Of a DNA stretch of 64,000 bases, positions 8,970 to 21,200 are shown one piece after another. Both the position numbers and the translations under genes were made by a program. The stretch is from Alnus glutinosa (lineage: Eukaryota > Streptophyta > Magnoliopsida > Fagales > Betulaceae): NCBI RefSeq assembly GCF_958979055.1, contig NC_084899.1, positions 23,627,501 through 23,691,500 on the forward strand, written 5' to 3'. The notes under the pieces are model-generated. The model searched no databases, was not told the origin of the DNA, and saw nothing but the letters and a program-made list of their open reading frames with translations. The stretch's first letter is position 1. Each line of letters opens with the position of its first letter.

Positions 8970-11760
8970 ATGGATTCGGACGAAGGGAAGGTGTTCATAG
9001 GAGGGATAGCGTGGGATACGAACGAGGACACCTTGAGGGAATACTTCGGCCAGTATGGGGAGGTCTCGCAGGCTGTTATCATGCGCGAGAAGCCCTCCGG
9101 CCGCCCTCGCGGCTTCGCCTTCGTTGTCTTCTCCGACCCTTCCATCCTCGATCGAGTCCTCCAGGACAGGCACACCATCGATGGCCGCACGGTCAGCCAT
9201 TTCAACTTCACACACATTTGTTTATTTTGCTCTATTTGCATTCAGTTTTCTGTTAATTCTTCTGGGTTTTCTGTGTTTTTGGCTATTAATGTTTGTCTTT
9301 GATTGTTTTTGGTGTTTTGGGTTTGGCTATTTTGTGGTCAAGTCCATCGGCTGTGGCCTTATTCTACTTCATACATTGATTTATTTGCAGTCAGTTTTCT
9401 CTTAATTTTTGTGGGTTTTGTATTTTTGGCTGCTAATGCTTATCTTTGAGTGTTTTCGGTTTCTGGGGTTTGGTCCTTTTTTTTTTTTGATAAGTAAGTA
9501 GAGAATTTTATTAGAAAAACGCAAAGCGCAATCAAGTATACAGGGGGTATACAAGAAAGACAATTAAGAAGAAGAAGAAAGCAATACAAGGAAATCGTTA
9601 AAACTAATCTCTAGAGGTGCTAGATACGCAGCCGTCCAGGAGTACAAACAATGAAGAAAAAAGGAAATGAGCTCCTCTATGGTTCTTTCTTTGTCCTCTA
9701 TGGTTTGGTCCTTTTGCGGTCAAGTTCATTGTGTGTAGCCTAATTTTATTTGCCTTTGTGAAGGTTTAGTTTTTTTGGCTAGCTGGGGTGTGTCTGGTTA
9801 CCATATTGATTTTACTGCTTTATTGCATTCTTTCTCTGCTGTATAGTGCTTTATGGCATTCACCTTTATGTTAAATTTTGATGGGTTTTTGGATTGTTAA
9901 GCTGCAAGATTAGGGGTTTTTATCTTTTATGTTTCTTTTTTATTTATTTTTCTGATATAACATGCGGTTTTGAGTGTTTTAATTTATTGGGTTCCATAAA
10001 TTGTGGTACTTTAATTCAATTTCAGTTCTTTGGTTTTTGGTGTTTTCATTCTTACTTGCATGTTCATGGGGTTTAGGTTTATGGGGTTCGTGTTAGTATT
10101 TTGTAATCATGTCTAATGGATTTGGGGAGTTTTCTTTTCCTTCGTTAATTTATATGAGTATGTGGGTTTTTTTTTTCTCTCCTTTGGGTGCCTTTTGGTT
10201 GGTTTAAAAATTACAAAAATAGGCGCTTTATGACCAGCACACTGATGTCTCGGTGGAAGGGTAAGACTTACACGTCCAAGAATACAACTTTCTTCAGTTG
10301 TTATTACTTTTTTCTAAAAAAAAATAAATCTGTTGGCAAATGTTCATGTCTGTTTATGATTATTTTCTTTACAAGGTTATTTTACTTTGTGTTGATTTTA
10401 TATCGGACTTCCTTTGTTTTTATCTATTTTTCATTGTTGATGGTGATTCTCACAATTTTTGGTATCTTTTCACTCCTTTCATTTGGATTCCATTTAGTTG
10501 CTGAGAAAATGTGAAGATAGCATTCCTTAGGTCAAGCACCTTATCCAGATTCCAACGACGAAACTCACTCTTTAAGACCTCAAGTAGTCATTAGTTCAGT
10601 ACAATTATTTTAGTGTTATTTTTCACGTGTTTGAGATTTCATCTCTTTTTTAACGGGTTTGACCTTTTCTTATTTATAAATATATTCGTTTATAACATTT
10701 GTACTACTATATCTTTATGGGCATTTCGTTCTTGACAATAATGTTTTGCTTTTCACTAGATTGCTTTCTGGAGAATTCCATATTAGTAAAGCATAATACA
10801 ATTATTTTTTTCTTTTAGTTTTCAAGAACGCATGAGGAACAAGAACATTTGACTAGTACCTTCCTAACAATCATTCAGATCATTAAGGTTTCATCTTTGA
10901 TTTGTATTTATGCTTCTCTAGGCTATTAATATGTTGTTTAAGGGAAAAATAACAAACGAAAAGAATTGATCTTTTGGATATATGGCTTATCATGATTTCA
11001 GATCCTAGGAAATGAAAATTTCCTTTCAGCTAGATTATTTCTACTATTCGGCTAAATTAAGTTGGTCTTCATCTTTTGAAAAAGCAACACTATAAATCAA
11101 ATGATTTGAAACATCATTATCATGGTGTCTTTCTTCTTAGGGTTCTGACCAACCTTACAAAAAATTATTGATTTCATGCTTTGAACTTCTTACTTACCCA
11201 TCTAAAAATTATACTTTTTTCCTCTCCAATATTGCTTCTCCTACATATTTAAATTGAAGGATAATATTGAGTCTTGGTACTGCCTTGAATTACTTTAAAA
11301 CTTATATGATGTTCTAGTCTCTCATTTTTTTCCATCATCTCCTTGTTTCTAAGGAGTTCCCTCTTGTATATTACTTGCCAACTTGATCTTTGCCTCTTTA
11401 ACAATTCTTTTATATGTGTATATTACTTATAAAGGTACTATTAGGTCTCTTAATGTTGAATTCTGTTATTTCGTCTTTAGTATAAATTTTAGATCTGTGT
11501 CTCTGTTTGAATTTGAGCTGCTGTTCAATATATAAGTGACAAATCCTTAGTTTGTACCTTTCTTCATGGATAAAAAAAAGTATATCATCTCATTAAGGCT
11601 AATAGAATTTTCTGTGTTGATGGTTTGAGGTGGGAGCTTTTTGTGAATGCTTTAGTTTGTGAATTTGCAGTCAGTACAATGGATTTTACTAACACCCTTT
11701 CCTTATCTTTAAGTAACAAGACAGAGGTGGGGATGATTCTTAGATCATATATTTGGATTA

Positions 11761-11799
<39 letters not shown>

Positions 11800-14700
11800 T
11801 TTTATATATATAATTGACCGTGGCTATGATTTATATGGCAAATTTTTTCTTTATATTATGGAGAGATGGCATGGGTTAAAGAGTTATAAATAATGGAGAG
11901 AAGGCGTGCAAATAGATGAAAATCATCAATTTGGTTTTTGTATGAAAGGGATTATCAAAGTATGAACATACACTTGTTGTTCTCACTATGACTTTTTCCC
12001 CTTAGATCCTTGTATGTACACATGAACAATATTAAGGATACTACCTAGGAAATCAACTTCTATTCAAACTCTAGTGTTAAGCTAGATAAGATTCAGTTAT
12101 ATTAGAATTCAAATTCTATGATAAATAGATAAGAGATAAGATAGCTAAGAATTCTAATCCTATTGTATAGGAATGAGATGCAGTCATGTATTGTAATTCA
12201 AACTCTCTTGTATCCTCCTATATATATCAATGAAAACTCAATAGATGAGTACGGTTTTAAAGAGCCAAAATATTCTTGTTCTATCATGGTATCAGAGCCC
12301 TCTCACCGACCAACGTCGTGATCCATGGCCGACTCTGACGCTGAGTCCTCTGCTTCGGCAACCTCCAATGCTTCCCAGCCTCCCCCGCCACCTCCGCCAC
12401 CTACCCAACCCACAGTTGTCTTCACCGTCCCAAATATGAACCACAACCTTAGTATTAAACTCTCCAAAGGCAATTTCAATGCCTGGAAAACTCAAATTCT
12501 CGCCTATATCAAGGGCCAAGATGCCTATGGCTTTCTTGATGGCTCCTCGTTACCTCCTGCACAAACTATTCCCAATCCCAACTCCACTGCCGGTGCTCCT
12601 GCCACCATAGTCAACCCTGACTTCCTTGCCTGGACTCAGCGTGATCAGATGATCCTGAGCATCCTAATTTCTACACTGTCCGAGCCATACGTCGTCCATG
12701 CTGTTGGATGCGTCTCGTCTGCTGCTCTCTGGAACACGCTTCTCACCATGTTTGCTTCTCAAGCTCGTGCGCGTGTCATGCAGATTTATTTTCAACTCGC
12801 CACTGTCAAGAAGGGCTCCAACTCAATCACTGAGTACTTTCAGACTATCAAGACATTAAGCGACACTCTAGCCGCTGCCGGTCAGCCTCTCAATGATTTT
12901 GAGAGCGTCTCTTTTCTTCTCAAGGGCCTCGGGTCAGAATATGATCCCTTTGTGACGTCTGTCACTACCCGAGTCGATCCCCTGTCCATTGATGAACTCT
13001 ACGGTCATCTTCTCGCCCATGAAATGCGACTGGATCAGCAACTTCCAGCTGTTGATAATCTTTCCCTTGCTGCAAACTTCACCACCCGTGGTTCCTCTTC
13101 TCGGGGACGTGGTTTTCGCGGACGTGGTAGTCGTCCTTACAACAGAGGCCGTGGGTCTTCCTCCAGTAACCGCGGCCGCGGTTCCTACTTCTCCCAGGAT
13201 GCGGCTTCTTCCCCCCGGCCTTCCTGTCAGATCTGTGGCAAACCTGGTCACTCTGCTATTCGCTGCTACCATCGTCAGGATATGTCCTACTCTGAACAGT
13301 CTCAGCCCCCACAACAGCAGCTCTCTCCACAGGCCTACTATACATCTCCGGCTCTACCAGCTGAGGAATCTTGGTACCCGGACACTGGGGCTACTCATCA
13401 TATGACAAATACGCTGCAGAACCTCAATATCTCTCATGAGGACTATCATGGACAGGATCAAATCCGTGTGGGTGATGGAACAGGTTTGCCTATCTCTCAT
13501 ATTGGTTCGGCTTCTTTATCTCTTTCTCGTCGTACTTTTGTTCTAAATCAACTCCTTCGGGTTCCCTCCATCTGTAAAAATCTCCTTTCGGTTAGACAAT
13601 TTGCACTTGATAATTCTGTCTTTTTTGAATTTCATTCATCTTTCTTTGTCATTAAGGACTCTCAAACCGGGATCATCCTCCATCAAGGGCGCACTAAAGA
13701 TGGTCTCTATCACCTTCTTCCCTCATCGAGTTCTCCACCAATAAATCAAGCACTTGTTGGTGCTCGTACATCATCTACTTCTTGGCACAAGCGCTTAGGT
13801 CACCCAGCATTTCGAACAGTCCACCGTGTTCTTTCTCAGTTTCAGCTTCCGGTTCATTCCAATAAGGCAGTCACACCTTGCAAGATCTGCCCACAAGCTA
13901 AGGGTCATCAATTGCCGTTTTCTTCTTCTACTTCCAGCATTTGTAAACCTTTAGAATTAGTTTATTCAGATGTATGGGGACCTTCCCCAACAATTTCGAT
14001 TAATGGAAATCGCTTTTATGTGTCCTTTATTGATGCTTATAGTCGTTACACTTGGGTTTATCCAATTCAAGCTAAATCTGATGTTATGCCAACCTTTCTT
14101 CAATTTCAAGCCATGGCTGAACGTTTACTCAATTCCAAAATAATAAGCGTTCAATCTGACTGGGGTAGTGAATATCGCACACTTCACTCTCATTTTCAAA
14201 CTCATGGCATAACTCATCGTATCTCTTGTCCTCATACACACCAGCAACAAGGATGTGTCGAAAGAAAACATAGGCATCTCATTGACACTACTCTAGCTCT
14301 CTTGGCTGAGAGTCATCTCCCTCAAAAATTTTGGGATGAGGCTTGTCTCACTTCCTGTTACCTTATCAATCGCTTGCCAACACCTTTGTTACACAATAAA
14401 TCACCTTTTGAGACACTGTTTAAACAAATTCCAGATTATAAGTTTCTTAAGGTGTTCGGCTGTGCTTGCTTTCCCAACTTACGACCCTATAATGCTCATA
14501 AGTTTTCCCCCCGATCCAAAGAATGTCTCTTTCTTGGGTACAGTCCGCATCACAAAGGCTATAAATGCCTCCACCTTGAGTCTGGTCGGGTATACATCTC
14601 CCGCGATGTCATCTTCCATGAAGATCAATTTCCTTTTGCTGCTGTCTCTCCTGTTTCTCCTTCACCTTCTCCAGTTCTGGCACCGGTTCTACCTCCTTTA

Positions 14701-17700
14701 CTTCCAACACCTCCTATCACATCTCAGCTACAAATTCCAGCAGTTGTCTCCTCTTCTAATTCTCCCTCCATTTCTCCTTCTCCTACCTCTGCTGAGATTA
14801 GTCAGCCTAATTCCATCTCCCACACAGATAGTCCTCCTGTTCGGGTACATCCCATGCATACAAGGTCAATGAATCACATTTTTCAGCAGAGGCAACTTAC
14901 AGATGGTACCATCCGATACCCTGTTCCACAGGGTTTAGTGGCAGAAACACATTCAGCCCTTGTTGAACCAACTTGCTTCTCCAATGCAGTAAAAGTTCCG
15001 GAATGGAGACAGGCTATGCAGGTTGAATTTAATGCCCTTCTTCAAAACCAGACCTGGTCTCTTGTTGCTAAGCAGCCTTCTCAGAATCTTGTAGGCTGTA
15101 AGTGGGTATTCAAGCTTAAGCGGAAAGCTGATGGGTCTATTGAACGTCATAAAGCGCGTCTAGTTGCTAAGGGGTTTCATCAACAGGCCGGTGTTGATTT
15201 TGGAGAGACCTATAGTCCTGTTGTCAAGCCTACAACCATTCGGACAGTTATTTCTATTGCCTTTTCAGCAGGCTGGTCCATCAAGCAGATTGATATTCAG
15301 AATGCATTCTTGCATGGTTTTCTATCCGAGGATGTATACATGGTACAACCACCTGGTTTTATTCATCCCAGCTTTCCTAATCATGTGTGCAAGCTTCAAA
15401 AGGCGATTTATGGCTTAAAACAAGCTCCCCGAGCTTGGTTTTCTCGTCTCAGCAATAAGTTACTTCAGATTGGTTTTGTGGGTTCTAAGGCTGACACCTC
15501 TCTATTCATTTATCGCACCAAGACAGTAACTATTTTTCTTTTAATTTATGTCGATGACATAATCATTACAGCCTCAGATCCAGGTGCAATTACAGAACTT
15601 TTGAAGCTCCTCAGTGTTGATTTTGCAGTCAAAGAATTGGGTGATCTTCACTATTTTTTAGGTGTTGAAGTCAATAGAGTGGAAGCGGGTCTTCTTCTCT
15701 CTCAGAAACGATATATATTGGATCTCTTGAAGAAAACAAATATGCATGAAGCCAAGCCTATATCTTCTCCTATGGCGTCTTCTTCAACTCTTTCTGCTTT
15801 CACTGGTGATCCAATGGAAGATCCAACCCTATACCGGAGTACTGTAGGATCATTACAGTATCTCTCTCTCACAAGACCAGATTTAGGGTTTGCAGTAAAT
15901 AGAGTGTGCCAGTTTATGCACCGCCCACTTCAACCTCATTGGCAAGCTGTGAAACGAATTCTTCGGTACTTGAAACACAATTTCTCATGGACTTCTTATT
16001 AGCCGTACTTCTTCTCTTCAGTTGCAAGCATACTCGGATGCTGACTGGGCTGGATGTCCCGATGATCGCCGCTCCACGGGTGCATATTGTGTGTTTCTTG
16101 GTTCTAACTTGGTGTCTTGGAGCTCACGCAAACAACCTACAGTCTCTAGGTCCTCAACAGAAGCAGAGTATAAAGCCGTTGCAAACACTACTGCCGAACT
16201 CCTATGGATTCGTGCTTTACTTCAAGAACTTGGAATCAGTTTACGTTCTCCACCTACTCTATGGTGTGATAATATTGGGGCTACATACATGTCGGTTAAT
16301 CCGGTTTTTCATGCTCGTACAAAGCATGTGGAGATCGATTTTCACTTTGTTCGTGATCGGGTAGCTGATAAATCCTTGGAAATCCGGTTCATTCCTAGTT
16401 CGGATCAACTTGCGGATGTTCTTACTAAACCTCTAGTCTCCCAACGTTTTCAGCACCTATGTCACAAGCTCAACGTGCGATCTTCCCCGTTGATCTTGCG
16501 GGAGGGTATTAAGGATACTACCTAGGAAATCAACTTCTATTCAAACTCTAGTGTTAAGCTAGATAAGATTCAGTTATATTAGAATTCAAATTCTATGATA
16601 AATAGATAAGAGATAAGATAGCTAAGAATTCTAATCCTATTGTATAGGAATGAGATGCAGTCATGTATTGTAATTCAAACTCTCTTGTATCCTCCTATAT
16701 ATATCAATGAAAACTCAATAGATGAGTACGGTTTTAAAGAGCCAAAATATTCTTGTTCTATCAAACAACATGCTTGTATGCATGTTTTCCACTTGTACTT
16801 TTCTTATGTCCCTTCAGCTGTTTTTTTTTTTTTATTTTGGCTTCACAGGTGGAGGCAAAAAGGGTTTTATCAAGAGAAGAACAGCAGACTTCCTCTAGAA
16901 CTGGAAATTTTAATGCTGGCAGAACATCTGGAGGGGGAGGAAATTTTAAGACTAAAAAAATATTTGTTGGAGGGTTGCCTTCCAACCTCACAGAAGATGG
17001 GTTTCGTCAGTATTTTGAAAGTTATGGACAAGTAACTGATGTGGTGATAATGTATGATCAGAATACTCAACGACCTCGTGGTTTTGGTTTCATAACATTT
17101 GACACTGAGGATGCGGTTGATAGAGTTCTTCAGAAGACCTTCCATGACTTGAATGGTAAATCGGTTGAGGTAAAAAGGGCTCTTCCTAAAGATGCTAATC
17201 CCAGTGGTGGGGGCCGTGGTGGGGGCTATCAAGGTTACAGTGCAAATACAAATACAAATACATTTGATGGTCGAGCAGATGGCAGTAGATATATGCAGCC
17301 TCAAACTGCTGCAGGTGGTTTCTCACTGTATCCTGGCTATGGTGGACCAGGTTATGGTTATGGAGCAGCTAATAGTGGAGTTGGTTATGGTGGTTATGGT
17401 GTCAGTGGTTACGGAAGTGCAAATACTGGATATGGTGGTCCCGCGGCGGCATATGGAAACCCAAATGCCCCTAATGCAAGTTATGGAAGTGGGGGTCCTG
17501 GTGCTGTAAAAAATACTTGGAGCAACCAAAGTCCTGGGTATGGTGCAGCAGGCTATGGTGGAAATGCAGGGTATGGAGCTGCAGCGTCTTGGAGCGCTCC
17601 GGGTAGTGGTGGTCCTGTTTCTGTTCCAAGGGGTCAATCCCCAAGTGGGGCTTCTGGGTATGGGAATCAAGGTTATGGGTATGGTAATTATGGTGGAGGT

Positions 17701-17946
17701 GATGCTGCTTATTCTGGTGGGTATGCGGCAGCAGGTGGCCGTGCTGGAAGTGGCCCAAGTAGCAATGCTGGTGGTGGTGTTAGTGGTGCAGAGCAACATG
17801 GGATGGGCGGTGGCTACATGGGAAGTGGCTATGGTGACACAAATGGAAATTCGGGGTACTCCACTTCAGGATGGAGATCTGACCCTTCACAGGCCACCGG
17901 AGGTTACGGTGATGGATATGGTGGTGCTCAGTCAAGGCAGGGTTAA
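8970..17946 (+). CDS. Two-RRM, glycine-rich hnRNP A/B (Musashi-type) RNA-binding protein
   Basis: Two coding exons, 8970-9191 and 16849-17946, join in phase to give 439 residues; the junction reads IDGRT|VEAKR. RRM1 (about residues 6-80) has RNP2 KVFIGGI and RNP1 [11 protein letters not shown]2 (about 110-185) has RNP2 KIFVGGL and RNP1 RGFGFITF. The remaining 250 residues are Gly/Tyr/Ser-rich with many GYG and YGG repeats, a low-complexity tail typical of plant hnRNP-like proteins (AT4G14300/AT2G33410/AT5G47620 group, from memory). Such proteins bind RNA in nucleus and cytoplasm and can be alternatively spliced. The intron splits the end of RRM1, is 7657 bp long and holds a LINE fragment and a full-length copia element. 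A longer open frame from 16753 reads through the acceptor and is not a real start. The 3' flank, from 18140, is copied into the downstream duplication. Confidence 0.93.
9467..9715 (-). mobile_element. 5'-truncated LINE 3'-end fragment with target duplication
   Basis: The insert (9481-9701) sits between two copies of GGTTTGGTCCTTTT (9467-9480 and 9702-9715), a 14-bp target-site duplication. It starts with a poly(T) tract followed by TTGATAAGTAAGTAGAGAA. In reverse complement that is the usual 3' end of plant L1-type LINEs ahead of poly(A). So this is a LINE copy of about 220 bp in minus orientation within the RNA-binding protein intron. No coding part remains. Confidence 0.8.
11763..11801. repeat. 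(GT)n microsatellite
   Basis: About 15 GT units, interrupted once by ATGT, in the intron of the RNA-binding protein gene upstream of the copia insertion. Confidence 0.95.
12030..12286 (+). repeat. 5' LTR of the copia element
   Basis: 257 bp, from TATTAAGGATAC to TTGTTCTATCA, with a TATATATA-containing promoter-like stretch near 12220. Identical to the 3' LTR. Confidence 0.95.
12325..16525 (+). pseudogene. Copia Gag-Pol polyprotein, frameshifted at the start of RNase H
   Basis: The frame opens at ATG 12325 (MADSDAESS) and runs to a stop at 16000-16002, 1225 residues. Order: Gag (UBN2-like); zinc knuckle [14 protein letters not shown] (about residue 301); protease DTGATHH (about 353); integrase with HKRLGHP and SDVWGP; reverse transcriptase with YVDD (1075-1078). 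RNase H (AYSDADWAG, then SSTEAEY, up to TKPL) continues in another frame from about 15980 to 16525. The break lies near 15972-15982, just after RYLK, and looks like a small deletion or insertion that shifts the frame. Protein order (integrase before reverse transcriptase) is diagnostic for copia. As read, this copy cannot make an intact RNase H, unless the shift is a sequencing error. Confidence 0.93.
16507..16763 (+). repeat. 3' LTR of the copia element
   Basis: 257 bp, identical to the 5' LTR. Its end lies only 85 bp upstream of exon 2 of the host gene, so LTR termination or initiation signals sit close to the splice acceptor at 16847-16848. Confidence 0.95.
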
Positions 17947-18230
17947 CACTAGTGACCTAGTGGTTTGATTTTCGATAAACAGAACGGTTACGCAAGAGGT
18001 TCTACTCGCTCGTGTTACACTGTAGGCAGTGACGGCAACAGAAAGAGATCAGTTGGATTGCTTTATTCTCAGGTTTGATTGCTTTATTTTTCGCTGGTAG
18101 TAAACAATAGCATTTCTGTTACTGTTTTGGGACAAGAAGTGTAATATTTGGTTCTTTTACGTTTATATGAGGGTTTGAAGTTCCTTGTAGTGGGTATAAT
18201 CAGGTCCTATTTGTGTGCAAACCCAAAGGC

Positions 18231-21200
18231 CTTTTGATCTCATTATGAATCACAAGAGTATTGATATTAGCTTCTTTTTTTCAATCTCTCTCCAACGCTC
18301 ACCCCTCAACTATATACTTTTTTTATGCAGTACCATGAATACTTGGATATTAGCACATCATAGATTGATTTTTTCTAGTTTTGCAGATTTTTTGAACTTT
18401 TGTTCATCTTTTTCTTCTGATTAAGAATTTCTCTTGTATACTTTATGTGTATTAAGGTTTCCCCGCGTCCCAATGCACTTTTTAATAAGATTGAATTACT
18501 TATAAAACAAAAACAAAAAAATAAACGTCCAGAGTGTTCCTTACCTCTCTTGCCAATTGCTCTTTTTACATATGGTGACTGGGCATCAACTTATAGCTCT
18601 TTTTAACCCCACATCATAGAATTCTTCACTATATTGCCACCTGTTTTTTTTTTTTTTTTTTTCATTGGATGCCCTACGGGATAGTGTGAATTGTCTCTCA
18701 TGTGTTAGTTTTGTGTTTAATTCAAATGTAAATGACTCATCAACTAATTTTGGGTTAGGCACCCCAAGTCTGGCATGTTCTAGAGGGTTCTTGGATTTGC
18801 AAAATTTTAAATTCTAAACAAAGATCTGGCTTTGATGTTACCTGATCAAAATACCAAAATTTGGTCAATATATGCAAAAAGTTCAATTAATTTCCCTTCA
18901 AATTGAAACTCCAGGAACAGTGAAGGTTACATATTAAGTTTAAATGCCGATAGGCTTTGGTGAGTTCAGACAAATTTTACCATCCATGCAATTTGCAGCT
19001 GAATGACTCTTTCAATGATAAGTTTACAAACTTGAGCTATAAGCTGAATGAGTTTGATCCATGAGAATTTGGGCAACCAGAGCATTCAAAACTGATTAGG
19101 ACTTCTTATGGTGTACTATCCACAAGCATCGAGTGGATAGAAACTCAAGTAGGCCAAATTGGTTGAGCCAAAAACGACAGCAGATACGGAAAACACCAAA
19201 CGATTGAAATTTGTCTTCTCCTACATTCAGACCATTTGCTAGTTGTTTCTCTCGGACGCCTCTTGTTTGTTTGAAATAAGGCCAAAATTAGATTTTATAG
19301 ATTTAACGGTCAATATATTGTCAAGTTAATTAAAATTTTTAAACGATGTGATATAATATATACGGTTAAATGCAATAAAATAAAATTTTAATTATGAAAT
19401 GACTCACCTCAATTCTTTACTAGCGTTTGGCATTGCGATTTTGTAGATAAAAAATGCGATTTAAAATTAAATTGTAGAACATAAATAATTTGGATTACGT
19501 TTTAAGAAAAATTGTGATTTGAAAATGCAGATTTTTTTTACGTTTTCAAATTTTTTGTCAAATACTTAATTACGTTTTTTAAAATTACATTTTTACATTG
19601 TACATTTTAAAATTATTATTTTTAAATTGTCATTTTTTTAAATTACAAACCGACAAACCTAAGTAAGACAGAATTTTGGAAGTGTTCAATTGTAACATGA
19701 CCAGTGAGTTGGGAGTACTGGTCCATACGTAATTAACGTAGACCTCAAGTATTACTTCCCATGTTCTTGTCAGAACAATCAAGATTCAAGACATGTAAAA
19801 GATCAGATCAGATTAAGAATGTCCAAAACACATAGCCAAACCGCCACTTCCACTAGGACCACTCCAACTAAAATATCCTCCAAAAAGGTCAAAAGGACTT
19901 CCAACCCCCTCTCAAGGTGTCACTCCAACTTAAAAAAGAAAAAAAAAAAGAAAAAAAAAAAAAAAGAAGAAGAAAAAGGTGTCAATCGCACAAAAAGACA
20001 CCAAGGTTACATTTTAAGCCTCAAGGGTAAAGTTATATACCTGTATTTTCATTTTCCTCTTATTTTATTGTACTGATGTGGTAGTATCTATTGGTCATTT
20101 TTTTAAAAAAAAAAAAAAAATTAAGGACTAATGGACACTGTCACATTATCCTATTAAGATGTGGATATAGTATATAACTTTTTTAAAGCTTCAGGCCTCG
20201 TTTGGTCCGTAGAATAGATTCCTGGAATGGAACGATAATTCTTACAGAATATTCATTCCGCATATCAAACGAGGCCTTAATTAAACGAGTAATGCTAGAA
20301 ATTATGAGACATGCTATTCTTTAATCTCTTATCCATCTCTTTTTTAAACCCACCATTGGATCTTTAAGACACACATGTAGGTTCTACAGATCCAATAATG
20401 AATTTGAAAAAAATATGGTTGGAGATGGAAAAGCAATGAAAAAATAGTATCTCGCATAAACTATATCTTTATCCACTACTATCCTACCCTATTGACATAG
20501 CAATGCCAATCACCTCTTTTTTTCTTTTCTTCTCCTTTTTTTTTTAATAATAATGATTGATTTGCATTATCGGTGCACGTAATAATAAGGTAGTGATGAG
20601 ATAGAAATGTGATTTTTAGCATTAGTCTAATTAGTCTAGCTTGATGAATCAAAGTCACACACCTATGACCATTGCACTTGTTCCTTGACAACCTTCTCAG
20701 TTTTCCCTATCATGAAGGCAAAGCCAATCAGAGTTAGCATTCAAGGGGGGCCTTATACAAAGCATCCAACCCTCTTCCTGAATTTCTTCACCGTCCAAGC
20801 CGTTTTCTGTGGGTCTTAATATAGGTTTATTTCTTCTTCTTTTTCCAATTTTTTTTTGTTTTTTTTTTAGGCTAATAACCACCATTAACATAATCCAAAA
20901 CTAGATGTATATATGTGTGTGTGGCCTGTAGAGGTGTTCAAGTTTCAATGAGACAATAATCCAGGGAAAGAGTTTCAAAAATGTCGGACCCATTAGAGCT
21001 CTCTTTGCTTCTTTGGTTCCATGGGGGTGGATTTGACAGAGAGTCAGAGATGAACTTGTGTTAATGGTGTTTGTCTTCATCTACAAGCCTTGTCTATATC
21101 ACAGCCCTTTTCAGCTTCTTTTGCTTAATGTCAGCAATAGCCATCTTTGTCTCTTTAAAAAGATGTGAAAAAGTTTTCAAGGAAATCACAAGAGCATTAC

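Larger units (their letters stand above)
12025..16768 (+). mobile_element. Full-length Ty1/copia retrotransposon (Ale/Retrofit-like), with 5-bp target duplication
   Basis: The element spans 12030-16763 and is flanked by AACAA at 12025-12029 and 16764-16768. Two LTRs of 257 bp (12030-12286 and 16507-16763) are identical in every position I compared. A primer-binding site, TGGTATCAGAGC (12287-12298), complementary to initiator tRNA-Met, follows the 5' LTR directly, and a polypurine tract, GCGGGAGGG (16498-16506), precedes the 3' LTR. LTR ends are TA...CA, not TG...CA. It lies in sense orientation in the RNA-binding protein intron. Identical LTRs mean a very recent insertion. Lineage is inferred from Gag and protease style and is tentative. 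Confidence 0.95.

Noticed and set aside
17323-17799. Antisense open frames over the Gly-rich exon
   Set aside because: Low-complexity shadows of the GGT/TAT-rich coding strand with no domain.
16753-17946. Start of the RNA-binding protein at 16753
   Set aside because: The first 32 codons are LTR and intron sequence before the acceptor at 16847-16848; exon 1 with RRM1 is at 8970-9191.
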